Assembly: GCA_001797695.1 (NCBI GenBank)
Contig: MGQD01000006.1
Coordinates: 12,493 to 35,504 of the forward strand
Source: Deltaproteobacteria bacterium RBG_13_49_15
GTDB taxonomy: Bacteria > Desulfobacterota > Desulfobacteria > Desulfobacterales > UBA2156
DNA: 23,012 bases
Direction of reading: 5' to 3'
Below the pieces are notes generated by a model that was given only the letters and a program-made list of their open reading frames with translations, was not told the DNA's origin and ran no database searches. Shown here one piece after another: positions 1 to 8,456 of this stretch. The position numbers and the translations under genes were made by a program. Each line of letters opens with the position of its first letter. Positions within the stretch are counted from its first letter, which is position 1.

Positions 1-939
1 AAAGCTAAAAAACCGACGCTTTTAGTGGCACTCGGCGGGAATGCCCTGATTCGTAAAGGAGAAGAAGGCACGATCGAGCAGCAGTTCCGCAATTTAGCGG
101 TTCCGATCCGGCAAATCGCCAGGCTTTCAAGGGAATATAAAATGATCATCACTCATGGAAACGGTCCACAGGTGGGAGCGTTACTGCTTCAGCAGGAGAG
201 CTGCCCCTTGGTTCCCAAACTTCCTTTGGAAATTTTGGTGGCCCAAACCCAGGGATGGATCGGATATATGATCGAGTCGACACTGGACAGCCAGCTTATG
301 GATCTTGGGATCGAATTTACTCCCATCGTCAGCCTGATCAGCTATGTGGTGGTTGACGAAAAAGACCCGTCCTTTCTCAATCCTTCAAAACCGATCGGTC
401 CGGCTTACAGGAAGAAAAAAGATGCTCCTTCAGGGTATCCTGTTATGAAAACCGCCAAAGGGTACCGGCGCGCGGTCGTATCTCCAAAACCGATCACCAT
501 TGTGGAAAAGCGCGAAATCAAGAAGCTGATTGATCAGGATTTTATTGTGATCTGTTGTGGCGGAGGCGGAATCCCGGTGATCCGCGAGGGGAGGACGTTT
601 TTCGGTGTTGATGCCGTGATCGATAAAGATCTTGCGAGTGCCAAACTGGCGGAAGAAATCGGTGTCGACATCTTTTTAATCGCAACCGATGTTCCGGGCG
701 CTGCTATTTATCATGCTTCGGCCAAAGAAAAATTTCTGCGAAAAATGAGCGTTATGCAGGCCAGGCGATATATGGCAAAGGGGCATTTCCCTCCCGGATC
801 CATGGGGCCAAAAATCGAAGCCTGCCTTCAATATATCACAAGCGGCGGGAAACGGGCCGTTATCACTTCGATCGAGGCGATTGAAAGGGCGGTTGCCGGA
901 ACAGCCGGAACGGAAATCGCGGGGATGATTGATCGGTGA
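1..939 (+). CDS. arcC: Carbamate kinase (5' end outside window)
   Basis: Carbamate kinase interconverts ATP plus carbamate with ADP plus carbamoyl phosphate, in the cytoplasm; in many bacteria it ends the arginine deiminase or related ureido-degrading routes. The frame is open from the first base, reading KAKKPTLLVALGGNAL, so the GTG at 25 lies inside the conserved first strand and the true start is upstream of the window. Family features are the ALGGNAL phosphate-binding motif, the THGNGPQVG motif, the CGGGGIPV segment, the VDAVIDKDLASAKLAEEI segment and the FPPGSMGPKIEA segment near the C-terminus. With 312 residues visible it is close to the usual length of about 310. No arginine deiminase or carbamoyltransferase gene is visible, so its pathway here is unknown. 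It ends 7 bp from the stop of the convergent radical SAM gene. Confidence 0.93.
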   Translation, partial: KAKKPTLLVALGGNALIRKGEEGTIEQQFRNLAVPIRQIARLSREYKMIITHGNGPQVGALLLQQESCPLVPKLPLEILVAQTQGWIGYMIESTLDSQLMDLGIEFTPIVSLISYVVVDEKDPSFLNPSKPIGPAYRKKKDAPSGYPVMKTAKGYRRAVVSPKPITIVEKREIKKLIDQDFIVICCGGGGIPVIREGRTFFGVDAVIDKDLASAKLAEEIGVDIFLIATDVPGAAIYHASAKEKFLRKMSVMQARRYMAKGHFPPGSMGPKIEACLQYITSGGKRAVITSIEAIERAVAGTAGTEIAGMIDR

Positions 940-946
940 ACCGATT

Positions 947-2674
947 TTAGCAGACACCGCATAAGCGGCATGATTCGATGGGGCACGGCGGTGATGGTAT
1001 CCCGTCAAGCGCCCGCCGATATTCGGATGCCAGAAAGGATTTCCGGATGCCGTGATCGATAAAATCCCACGGCAGCAATTCATTCAAAGGACGATCCCGA
1101 TGCACATAAAAACTCGGATTGATCACTGACTCTTTGAGCGTTTTTGCCCAATTTCCATAATTGTTATGGGCGGCAACGAGCATATCCGCCACCCTTCTGT
1201 CTCCCAGCGCGAAAACCCCTTGAAGGAAAGCCCATCGGGGAATATCGGCATGAACACGAATATTCGGAATTTTATTCAGGCTCTCTTTTACCTTCCTGAT
1301 CTTTTCTTTAAGTGATCTGACGCCATCCATAGCCGCCCACTGAAACGGAGTGAAGGGTTTGGGAACAAAAGAACTCAAACTCACGGTGATGGTTCCTATT
1401 CTTCCTTTCGTTTTGCTCGACTTTAAAAACCGGTGCTTGATCCGCTTGCACAAGGTAATGATCGCTTCGACATCCTCAATGGTTTCCGTGGGAAGCCCCA
1501 CCATAAAATACAGTTTTAAATTTAGCATTCCACTTTCAATGAGGACCGTTGCAGCATTGAGGATATCCGATTCGTTCATCCCTTTGTTGATGACGCTTCT
1601 CATCCTCTCAGATCCGGCATCCGGCGCGATGGTGACCGTTTGCGTCTTGTTTTTTTTAAGAACTCCCAGGAGTGCCGAACCCAACGAATCGGCCCTCAGC
1701 GAACTGAACCCTACTTGAAGATGTCTTTCAATGGCATAAAGGCACAAATGTTCTATGTCCGGGTGATCTGAAATCGCGGCGCCCACAATACCGATTTTAT
1801 CGGTTATGGGTGCCCCTCTGTCCACCATTTTTTCAAAATCCCGGCGTGTTCGGAAACGGGGAGGACGATATACATATCCCGCGGCACAAAAACGGCATCC
1901 ATGGGTACAACCTCGTCCCACTTCAATCAAAAAAGTATGCCCAAGTGCAGCTTCCGGAGTCAGAATGGAGCTGCAAGTCGGGTGGGATGAGAGGTCTTTT
2001 GAAAAAACCCTCAGTATTTTACTCGGCACTTCCATCATCGGCTTAAAGTCGCCGAGCGTCCCATCCGCCTGGTAAACGGCTTCATAAAACTTCGGCACAT
2101 AAGCTCCCGGCACTTTTTGAGCGATGTGCATCAACAGAGTTTCTCTTCCCGATTCCGTATTCAGATCGGCATCTGAAACGCATTGAAGAAACGGTGCGAT
2201 CAATTCTTCTGCTTCTCCGATGAGAAAACAATCGATGAACGGTGCGATCGGCTCGGGATTTAAAAAACAGGCGACCCCTCCTGCGACCACCAAAGGGTGG
2301 GGTATGGTTCTTTGATCGGATCGCAGGGGGAATCCTCCTCTTTCAAGGATGGTAAGCAGGTTGGGATAGTCATTTTCAAAGGATATGGAAAATGCGACGA
2401 TATCATATTCTGAAATCCGGCTTTTTGATTCGATCGTTGTAACGCCTATTCCAGGCGGATCGTCCGATTCCGGAAGAAAAACCCTTTCACATGTTACCTC
2501 AGGCGGCGCGTTGAATAATGCATAAGCTGTCTGAAAGCCAAGGTTCGACATGCCGATATGGTACCGGTTGGGGTAAACCAGGGCAATTTTCACCCTTGCC
2601 TTCCCGGATTTCCGGATGGCTCCGATTTCCATTTGGGCAAACGATTTGCCCTGTGTTTTGCGTTTTCTGACCAT
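947..2674 (-). CDS. Radical SAM protein with B12-binding-like N-terminal region, function unknown
   Basis: A 575-residue radical SAM enzyme resembling the uncharacterised family often called TIGR03960. Residues about 28-190 look like the Rossmann-like, B12-binding-type region that precedes many radical SAM cores (ALVYPNRYHIGMSNLG at the start, VVAGGVACFLNPEPIAPFID in the middle). The iron-sulfur motif CX3CX2C is C256, C260 and C263 in GRGCTHGCRFCAAGY. A second Cys cluster closes the protein (C564, C569, C572, C575), with the last Cys directly before the stop; it may ligate an auxiliary cluster. There is no DHxxG-type cobalamin motif that I can see. It lies 87 nt behind ftsZ on the same strand and probably shares the transcript. 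Substrate and role are unknown. The ribosome site before the ATG is weak. Radical SAM identity is firm, the subfamily less so. Confidence 0.88.
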   Translation of the reverse strand: MVRKRKTQGKSFAQMEIGAIRKSGKARVKIALVYPNRYHIGMSNLGFQTAYALFNAPPEVTCERVFLPESDDPPGIGVTTIESKSRISEYDIVAFSISFENDYPNLLTILERGGFPLRSDQRTIPHPLVVAGGVACFLNPEPIAPFIDCFLIGEAEELIAPFLQCVSDADLNTESGRETLLMHIAQKVPGAYVPKFYEAVYQADGTLGDFKPMMEVPSKILRVFSKDLSSHPTCSSILTPEAALGHTFLIEVGRGCTHGCRFCAAGYVYRPPRFRTRRDFEKMVDRGAPITDKIGIVGAAISDHPDIEHLCLYAIERHLQVGFSSLRADSLGSALLGVLKKNKTQTVTIAPDAGSERMRSVINKGMNESDILNAATVLIESGMLNLKLYFMVGLPTETIEDVEAIITLCKRIKHRFLKSSKTKGRIGTITVSLSSFVPKPFTPFQWAAMDGVRSLKEKIRKVKESLNKIPNIRVHADIPRWAFLQGVFALGDRRVADMLVAAHNNYGNWAKTLKESVINPSFYVHRDRPLNELLPWDFIDHGIRKSFLASEYRRALDGIPSPPCPIESCRLCGVC

Positions 2675-2710
2675 TAACCATCAGTTCCCGATTCGGAGAG
2701 ACCAAGGTCG

Positions 2711-2742
2711 GCATCTCGTACATACGAAAAACCGTGAGATGC
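2711..2742 (-). other. Short hairpin between ftsZ and the radical SAM gene
   Basis: The 87-nt spacer holds a perfect 7-bp inverted repeat, GCATCTC at 2711-2717 and GAGATGC at 2736-2742, with an 18-nt loop. No U-run follows it on either strand, so it is not an obvious terminator. It could be an RNA-stability or processing element, or chance. Confidence 0.3.
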
Positions 2743-2748
2743 GTGCGT

Positions 2749-2776
2749 AAAAAACCGGATATCAATCGGCTTTTTT
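2749..2776 (-). terminator. Weak terminator-like structure at the end of ftsZ
   Basis: Read on the minus strand, six A residues and a GC-containing arm (CCGAT) are followed by a TGAT loop, the arm ATCCGG and six T residues. The stem has one bulged C and only three GC pairs, extended by A/T pairing. It overlaps the ftsZ stop codon. If active it would only partly separate ftsZ from the radical SAM gene. Confidence 0.3.
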
Positions 2777-3949
2777 CCTTAAAAAGGTCGGGGTCTCGAG
2801 GTCTCCATTATCAATAATGAGCCCTTTGTATCCCCGATAAGAGGCGCCTGAAGATTCGCCCGATGCTTCTTTCATCCGGATAAAGGTTGGCCGATCCAGC
2901 TCTGCTGCACGCTCCAGATCCGTAGGCATAACATCCCTGACTCTTCCCCGTGCCGGACGCTGCCCCACCTTTTCCGGTTTCGCCTCTACGGCCTGCGGGC
3001 CGATCCCGGTAGCGATGACGGTTACCCGCATTTCATCACCTAAGCTGTCATCGAGCACGGCACCCCAAATGATGTCCGCATCATCCCCGACTTCTTTGTA
3101 AATTCTTTCGGATGCTTCCGTCGTCTCCTCCATAGTCAAGGAACTCGAAGAGGTGATATTCATCAGAACTCCTCGTGCACCGGAAATCGAAATATCTTCC
3201 AGAAGCGGATGGGAGATGGCATTTTCAGCAGCCAGAACCGCTCGGTTTTCTCCCTTGGCAATACCGATCCCCATGATGGCCATTCCCGCCTTGGACATGG
3301 TGGTTCTCACATCTGCGAAGTCAAGGTTGATCAGGCCTGGCATCATGATAAGGTCCGTAATTCCTTTCACCGAATGGAGAAGAACTTCATCTGCCTTTTT
3401 AAACATTTCCAGCAAGGTGGCATTCTTAGGGGCTATTCCTCTCAGCCGGTCATTTGGAATGGTGATCACCGTATCGGCGACTTCTCTCAATTTTTCAATC
3501 CCTTCCTGTGCCTGCATGGCACGCCGTTTTCCTTCAAACGAGAACGGCTTTGTCACCACGCCAACGGTGAGGGCACCGATCTCTTTACAAATCTCGGCAA
3601 TTACCGGGGCGCCTCCGGTACCCGTACCCCCGCCAAATCCGGCGGTAATAAAAACCATATGACTTCCTTCCAGAGCGCTTTTGATCGCCTCCCAGCTTTC
3701 CATGGCGGCTTCTCGCCCCAACTGCGGATTGGCGCCGGCGCCCAACCCTTCCGTAAGACATTCCCCCATCTGAATTTTTGCCGAGGCTTTGGATATGTCG
3801 AGTGCCTGACAATCCGTATTCGCCGCGATGAACTCCACTCCCTGCAGGTTGGAATCGATCATGTTGTTGATGGCGTTGCCGCCCCCTCCGCCAACACCAA
3901 TGACCCGGATTCTGGCGGATTTGGAGCTCTCCACAAACTTAAACATCAT
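2762..3949 (-). CDS. ftsZ: Cell division protein FtsZ
   Basis: FtsZ is the tubulin-like GTPase that forms the division ring on the inner face of the cytoplasmic membrane. The N-terminal nucleotide fold begins VIGVGGGGGNAINNM, and the tubulin signature GGGTGTG is at residues 106-112. The T7 synergy-loop region reads NLDFADVR. The C-terminal peptide is TPTFLRKKAD, matching the conserved tail that binds FtsA and other partners. I chose the ATG at 3949 (395 residues) because AGGGAGGTGGGAAA sits just before it; a longer in-frame ATG at 3994 would translate that ribosome site as GGGK and start inside ftsA. A second ATG follows at once at 3946. It lies 34 nt after ftsA. Confidence 0.97.
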   Translation of the reverse strand: MMFKFVESSKSARIRVIGVGGGGGNAINNMIDSNLQGVEFIAANTDCQALDISKASAKIQMGECLTEGLGAGANPQLGREAAMESWEAIKSALEGSHMVFITAGFGGGTGTGGAPVIAEICKEIGALTVGVVTKPFSFEGKRRAMQAQEGIEKLREVADTVITIPNDRLRGIAPKNATLLEMFKKADEVLLHSVKGITDLIMMPGLINLDFADVRTTMSKAGMAIMGIGIAKGENRAVLAAENAISHPLLEDISISGARGVLMNITSSSSLTMEETTEASERIYKEVGDDADIIWGAVLDDSLGDEMRVTVIATGIGPQAVEAKPEKVGQRPARGRVRDVMPTDLERAAELDRPTFIRMKEASGESSGASYRGYKGLIIDNGDLETPTFLRKKAD

Positions 3950-3983
3950 TTTCCCACCTCCCTGAAATTGATTGATATTCCTT

Positions 3984-5210
3984 TTAAATGACATCCCTGA
4001 ACCAGCGCTTCATCCGTTCCATTAACCGATTGAAAATATTTTGATCCCGTATCCTAAACTTTGTTTTATTTTCGTCTCTGGCCCCATAGATGACAAGGCC
4101 TGCTCCCGTAGCGTACATGGGGTTATTCACCACATCGGTCAGTCCGCCGAGCCCCTGCGGCCTGCCCAGGCGTACCGGCATGTTGAATATCGATTCCGCG
4201 ATATCCGTGACGCCTTCCAGAAGAGCGGTTCCGCCGGTGATCACCACGCCGGATGTAATGACGTTTTCCATCTCCGCCCGATAAATTTCACGTTTGATAA
4301 TGGTGAAAATTTCCTCCATGCGGGGCTCAATAATCTCGGCCAGAATCTGCCGCGGCAACTTTTTAGGTCCGCGACCCCCGGTACCCGATACCTCGATCAT
4401 TTCGTCGCTTTTAATGCTTTTTGCCACGCAAATCCCATATTTCTTTTTGATTTTTTCAGATTCCGCCAGTGGGGCCCTCAAACCCACGGCAATGTCGTTG
4501 GTGACGTTATTTCCTGCCAAACCCAGCACAAATGTATGCTTTATGTTTTTATCGCGAAATACAGCCAAGTCCGTAGTCCCGCCCCCAACATCAATAAGTG
4601 CCGCCCCAAGCTCTTTTTCTTCCTCTGTGAGGACGGCCTCTCCTGAGGCCAGCGGCTCCAGCACGATGTCGCAAACATCAAGCCCCGAACGATTGGCACA
4701 TTTGACGATGTTGTGGGCCGAGGTCACAGCGCCCGTAACGATGTGAATTTTTGTTTCCAGGCGGACGCCTGCCATTCCGACCGGATTCTGAATACCCGGC
4801 TGATCATCGACGATGAACTCCTGCGGAATCACGTGGATCACTTCACGGTCCATGGGTATGGCAACGGCCCTTGCCGCTTCGATGACCCGTGCGACATCGT
4901 GCTGAGTAATTTCAGGACCTTTCACGGCAATGATCCCCCGGCTGTTAAAACCGGTGATATGTCCGCCGGCAATCCCGGCATAAACCGCGGAAATTTCGCA
5001 CCCTGCCATCAATTCCGCTTCTTCAATAGCTTTTTTAATCGACTCCACCGTCGACTCGATGTTGACGACAACCCCCTTCCGCAAACCTATGGAAGGATGG
5101 GTCCCGATTCCGATAATGTTGATCTCCTTCGAATCGACTTCACCGACCACCGCACAGATCTTCGTTGTTCCGATATCAAGCCCAACGACAATCTCTTTGC
5201 GCCGTTGCAT
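3984..5210 (-). CDS. ftsA: Cell division protein FtsA
   Basis: FtsA is the actin-family ATPase that tethers FtsZ filaments to the membrane and recruits later division proteins. At 408 residues it is of usual size. The first phosphate loop is GLDIGTTKICAVVGE near residue 10, the second LIDVGGGTTDLAVF in the middle, and the adenosine motif VVITGGTALLEG near residue 325. The C-terminus RLMERMKRWFRDVI has the alternating basic and hydrophobic pattern of the membrane-targeting amphipathic helix. The ATG directly follows the ftsQ stop, with GGAGG inside the ftsQ end, so coupling to ftsQ translation is likely. ftsZ follows after 34 nt. Confidence 0.97.
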   Translation of the reverse strand: MQRRKEIVVGLDIGTTKICAVVGEVDSKEINIIGIGTHPSIGLRKGVVVNIESTVESIKKAIEEAELMAGCEISAVYAGIAGGHITGFNSRGIIAVKGPEITQHDVARVIEAARAVAIPMDREVIHVIPQEFIVDDQPGIQNPVGMAGVRLETKIHIVTGAVTSAHNIVKCANRSGLDVCDIVLEPLASGEAVLTEEEKELGAALIDVGGGTTDLAVFRDKNIKHTFVLGLAGNNVTNDIAVGLRAPLAESEKIKKKYGICVAKSIKSDEMIEVSGTGGRGPKKLPRQILAEIIEPRMEEIFTIIKREIYRAEMENVITSGVVITGGTALLEGVTDIAESIFNMPVRLGRPQGLGGLTDVVNNPMYATGAGLVIYGARDENKTKFRIRDQNIFNRLMERMKRWFRDVI

Positions 5211-6062
5211 TCATACCTCCTTTTTATCCCCGGACGCATGTTCAAGCCGCACGGGGCCGACTACGATTCGATCCGGCTCCATAAGGTCGACGAAATCGAA
5301 ATCCTCGAAATGTTCCATCGGGCCCAAGAAAAACAGAATTCCCTGAAGCCTTTCGAATTTTTCCGGATAATCATGATAGCCCATCCGGATGGTCTTTCTT
5401 TCGTCAAATGCACACATGGTGACGCCGACCTCCGGGTCCACAATGATCTGCCTGATGAAATGGTTGGGAATTACACCCGTGTTGCTTCGTCCCATCATCA
5501 GGATGCTGATGACCGCATCATAAGACATGCCGCGTGAAGTTCCCGGTATGCTGATATCCGAAAAGTCAAGGCCGCAGATGACCGGAAGATCCACCGGATC
5601 CGATGTTTCCCATTCTTTGAAAATTTCCCCGTACTCGTTTATCAGAAAGCGCTTTCCCAGATCGATCAGCGCAAGAGGTTCATTTTCTCTGATCGTGATC
5701 ACTATTTTATCCGGCAACTCTCGTTTTACTTCTGCCTCAGCGATCCAGGGATGTGTCAGAAGTCGTCTTCGCATGAGCGAAAGATTGACAGAGAGGATGT
5801 TTTCTCCTTCTTTCATCTGAGCCTGTTCCAGGATCTCACCGGCCGTGAGTTGCTTCGCACCGATGACGGTAACGGCTTTTGCTTGAAAATAATCGCACTG
5901 GGTAATCAGATCATGGACGAAGATGAACAGGGCGCTCGCGGCGAGCATCACCATAACTCCAGTCAGCGTTTTGAATCCGTCTGCAATAAATCGTCCGATT
6001 CTTCGACGCCGTTTCCGGATATATTCTTTGGATATGTTTTCCCTTGCTCCCTTAGTATCCAA
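5211..6062 (-). CDS. ftsQ: Cell division protein FtsQ (POTRA domain)
   Basis: FtsQ is a bitopic membrane protein of the divisome that links cytoplasmic ring proteins to the septal synthase complex. A basic cytoplasmic tail (KEYIRKRRRRIGRF) is followed by one membrane segment (about residues 33-53, VMVMLAASALFIFVHDLI) and a periplasmic POTRA domain starting around FQAKAVTVIGAKQLTAGEIL. I chose a TTG start at 6062 (283 residues) because GGAGG lies 9 nt upstream; another TTG at 6119 would lengthen the overlap with murB and lacks a clear ribosome site. With this start the overlap with murB is 11 nt. The stop is followed directly by the ftsA ATG. Sequence identity to known FtsQ is typically low, so the call rests on topology and position. 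Confidence 0.9.
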   Translation of the reverse strand: MDTKGARENISKEYIRKRRRRIGRFIADGFKTLTGVMVMLAASALFIFVHDLITQCDYFQAKAVTVIGAKQLTAGEILEQAQMKEGENILSVNLSLMRRRLLTHPWIAEAEVKRELPDKIVITIRENEPLALIDLGKRFLINEYGEIFKEWETSDPVDLPVICGLDFSDISIPGTSRGMSYDAVISILMMGRSNTGVIPNHFIRQIIVDPEVGVTMCAFDERKTIRMGYHDYPEKFERLQGILFFLGPMEHFEDFDFVDLMEPDRIVVGPVRLEHASGDKKEV

Positions 6063-7014
6063 GGATTTTAACCTCCGGCTCAAGATGCAATCCGAAAATC
6101 CTGAATACGTTTTTTTCAATCCGCTCCATCAGCAAAAGGATGTCTTCAGCCGTCGCGCTTCCCGTATTGACGATGAAGTTGGCATGCTTGGATGAGACCT
6201 GTGCTCCTCCAACGGATTCACCTTTCAATCCGGCGCGATCAATTAGTTCTCCGGCACTTACTCCGGATGAAGGATTTTTGAAAAAGCACCCGGCACAGGG
6301 GGATCCGGCAGGTTGTTTTGCAAGCCGCCTCTTCATAATTTCCGAAGCCTCTTTTTTCAATTGGGTTGCATCCGTCGGGTGCAGTTTGAAGTAACCCGTC
6401 AAAATGATCGGGAGTTCGGCAGTTTTCCATGAAAGCCGTCGATATGAAAAGCAGAGATTTTTTTTTAAATATCGGACGACATTTCCGGATGGTTCAAAAA
6501 CCTCAATTGCATCGACGACTTCCGCCATGCTGCTTTGGGTTGTCCCGGCATTCCCGGCGATCGCCCCCCCGATCGTCCCGGGAATCCCCAATGCAAAATT
6601 CATCCCCTTAAGGGCGTGGCGGATGGCATACCGGCAAAGAGAACGGGTCCTAGCACCCGCCATACTCCGGATGATCACTTCATCGTCTTTCTCTTCCACC
6701 CTGTCGATTCCATTGAAACCGATTGTGAGAACGATGACGACTCCTCTGATCCCCTGGTCTCTGACAATAATATTGGTGCCGTCCCCGACAACAAGATACG
6801 GCAACCCGTTTCTTCGGCAGTAATGGACAAGGGAGGCCAGCTCCAGGATGCTTTCCGGCGACACAACGGCATCTGCCGGCCCTCCCACTTTAAAAGACGT
6901 ATGTCGGGACATCGGCTCGTCAAATTGAACCCGGTCCTGGAACTGCTCCAAAAGCCATCGTTTATCCAGCACGCTCAAAGCCACCTGATCTTCTCCGAAG
7001 CAAAAAACGAGCAT
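6052..7014 (-). CDS. murB: UDP-N-acetylenolpyruvoylglucosamine reductase MurB
   Basis: MurB is the FAD enzyme that reduces UDP-GlcNAc-enolpyruvate to UDP-MurNAc with NADPH in the cytoplasm. FAD-binding motifs are TSFKVGGPADA (residues 39-49), VVGDGTNIIV (75-84) and GIPGTIGGAIAGNAG (143-157). The YRRLSW segment carries the expected active-site Arg, and E314 in LEPEVKILG matches the conserved C-terminal Glu. The usual catalytic Ser of GSFFKNP is Cys here (C243 in CAGCFFKNP). The short C-terminal half looks like the type II form. Start is uncertain: ATG at 7014 sits 1 nt after murC but has a weak ribosome site, while GTG at 6984 has GGAG 8 nt before it and would give 310 residues. Confidence 0.95.
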   Translation of the reverse strand: MLVFCFGEDQVALSVLDKRWLLEQFQDRVQFDEPMSRHTSFKVGGPADAVVSPESILELASLVHYCRRNGLPYLVVGDGTNIIVRDQGIRGVVIVLTIGFNGIDRVEEKDDEVIIRSMAGARTRSLCRYAIRHALKGMNFALGIPGTIGGAIAGNAGTTQSSMAEVVDAIEVFEPSGNVVRYLKKNLCFSYRRLSWKTAELPIILTGYFKLHPTDATQLKKEASEIMKRRLAKQPAGSPCAGCFFKNPSSGVSAGELIDRAGLKGESVGGAQVSSKHANFIVNTGSATAEDILLLMERIEKNVFRIFGLHLEPEVKILGY

Positions 7015-7015
7015 C

Positions 7016-8398
7016 TCACCGATCTTTATTCATGAGCCTTTTCAAGGTTTCTTCACCCACCTTCCAGACATCTCCGGCGCCCAATGTAATCAGAATATCA
7101 CCCGCATGGAGAATCTCATTGAGTGCCGTATGCACTTCCTCGAATCCATCCTTGCAGATGACTTCCTTGTGACCGTGCATCTGAATCCCTTCAGCCAATC
7201 CGCGTCCGCTTACCCCTTCAATCTTTTTTTCTCCGGCAGGGTATATCGGAAGAACAATAAGCACATCCGACTGGTAAAAAGCCCTTGTGAATTCGTCAAA
7301 GAGCGCCCGAGTTCTCGTGTACCGATGAGGTTGAAATACGACCACAATCCGTCTGTCGGGCCAGGATTCCTTGACCGCCTGAAGGGTGGTTTTAATCTCC
7401 GTTGGATGGTGACCGTAATCATCCATTACCGTGATCCCATCGGCCCCCCCCTTGATTTCCATGCGCCTTTGAACTCCCTCCACAGACGCAAGGGCGGCCT
7501 GGATGGTGGAAAACGGAATCCCCAACTCATTCCCCACTGCAATGCCGGCCAGGGAATTGTAAACGTTGTGGATTCCCGGAAGATTGAGCAAAATCCGACC
7601 CTGTTCCCGATCTCCATGATATACGGTGAACTCGCTTTTTTGGCAGCCTAGCACCACGTCTTTTGCTATAACATCCGCCTGAACGCTCATTCCGTAAGTA
7701 GTGAATCGCTTTCGGATGCTGGGAATCAGGCCCTGTATCGGTTCATTGTCCAGACAGAGAACCGCAAGCCCGTAAAAGGGGATCCGATCGATAAAACTTA
7801 AGAATGCCTGTTTGATGGCATCGATCCCTTCATAGTAATCCAAATGCTCCCTATCGATATTGGTTACGACCGCTATGGTCGGGGACATCTTCAGAAAGGA
7901 ACCGTCACTTTCATCTGCTTCGGCTACTATGAAATCTCCCTTTCCAAGCAGGGCATTTGTTCCGATGCTGCGAAGTTTTCCGCCGATCACCACGGTCGGA
8001 TCGAACCCTCCTTTTGCCAGGATAGCGGCAACAAGCGATGTGGTGGTTGTCTTTCCGTGGGCTCCTGCGACGGCAATGCTGTATTTTAATCGCATTAATT
8101 CCGCCAGCATTTCTGCCCTTGGAATCACCGGAACCGACGCTTTTTTGGCAGCCGCTATTTCGGGATTATCCGGCCTGATCGCTGAAGACATCACTACCAC
8201 ATCAGCCCCCTCGATCTGATTTTCAGAATGTCCCTCGAAAAGGATCCCCCCCAAGCGTGTCAGCCTCCGGGTCAAATCCGAAGCTTTTAGATCCGAACCT
8301 GATACATGATATCCCAGGTTGAGAAGCAATTCGGCAATGCCGCTCATCCCGATCCCGCCGATCCCCACAAAGTGAATATGGTATTTTTTTCGATACAT
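7016..8398 (-). CDS. murC: UDP-N-acetylmuramate--L-alanine ligase MurC
   Basis: MurC adds L-alanine to UDP-MurNAc with ATP, the first peptide step of wall precursor synthesis. The N-terminal UDP-binding Rossmann motif is HFVGIGGIGMSGIAELL (residues 9-25) and the Mur ligase P-loop is GAHGKTTTT (112-120). VVTNIDREHLDYY and MDDYGHHPTEIK are the expected central and C-terminal domain motifs. Its 460 residues match the family. It starts 58 nt after murG, behind two 19-bp tandem repeats, the nearer of which includes the GCGGG that may act as ribosome site. murB follows after 1 nt. Confidence 0.97.
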   Translation of the reverse strand: MYRKKYHIHFVGIGGIGMSGIAELLLNLGYHVSGSDLKASDLTRRLTRLGGILFEGHSENQIEGADVVVMSSAIRPDNPEIAAAKKASVPVIPRAEMLAELMRLKYSIAVAGAHGKTTTTSLVAAILAKGGFDPTVVIGGKLRSIGTNALLGKGDFIVAEADESDGSFLKMSPTIAVVTNIDREHLDYYEGIDAIKQAFLSFIDRIPFYGLAVLCLDNEPIQGLIPSIRKRFTTYGMSVQADVIAKDVVLGCQKSEFTVYHGDREQGRILLNLPGIHNVYNSLAGIAVGNELGIPFSTIQAALASVEGVQRRMEIKGGADGITVMDDYGHHPTEIKTTLQAVKESWPDRRIVVVFQPHRYTRTRALFDEFTRAFYQSDVLIVLPIYPAGEKKIEGVSGRGLAEGIQMHGHKEVICKDGFEEVHTALNEILHAGDILITLGAGDVWKVGEETLKRLMNKDR

Positions 8399-8401
8399 TC
8401 T

Positions 8402-8439
8402 GTTTACCCGCCTCTGGCTGGTTTACCTGCCTCTGGCTG
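8402..8439 (-). repeat. Two 19-bp tandem repeats in the murC leader
   Basis: Two head-to-tail 19-bp units lie at 8402-8420 and 8421-8439 and differ at one base. On the minus strand the unit reads CAGCCAGAGGCRGGTAAAC. A weaker third copy may continue into 8440-8456. The unit next to murC supplies a purine-rich GGCGGG stretch 8-9 nt before the ATG. Its core GCCAGAGGC is shared with the twin palindromes before mraY. Confidence 0.8.
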
Positions 8440-8450
8440 ATTTATCAGCC
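8435..8450. repeat. Perfect 16-bp palindrome between murG and murC
   Basis: GGCTGATTTATCAGCC is self-complementary apart from its centre: a 6-7 bp stem with a tight loop. It overlaps the second tandem unit and stands 6 nt after the murG stop codon. No U-run follows, so it is more likely an RNA-processing or stability hairpin than a terminator. Confidence 0.7.
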
Positions 8451-8456
8451 CTGACG

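Noticed and set aside
925..960. Bidirectional terminator between carbamate kinase and the radical SAM gene
   Set aside because: The stops are 7 bp apart and I found no stable stem with a U-run on either strand.
3950..3994. Upstream ATG for ftsZ at 3994
   Set aside because: It starts inside ftsA and would translate the strong AGGGAGG ribosome site as protein; the ATG at 3949 follows that site at proper distance.
3209..5537. Long plus-strand open frames opposite ftsZ, ftsA and ftsQ (for example 3209-3991 and 4713-5537)
   Set aside because: They lie antisense to clear, conserved genes, have low-complexity or unconvincing protein sequence and lack good ribosome sites. They are shadow frames.
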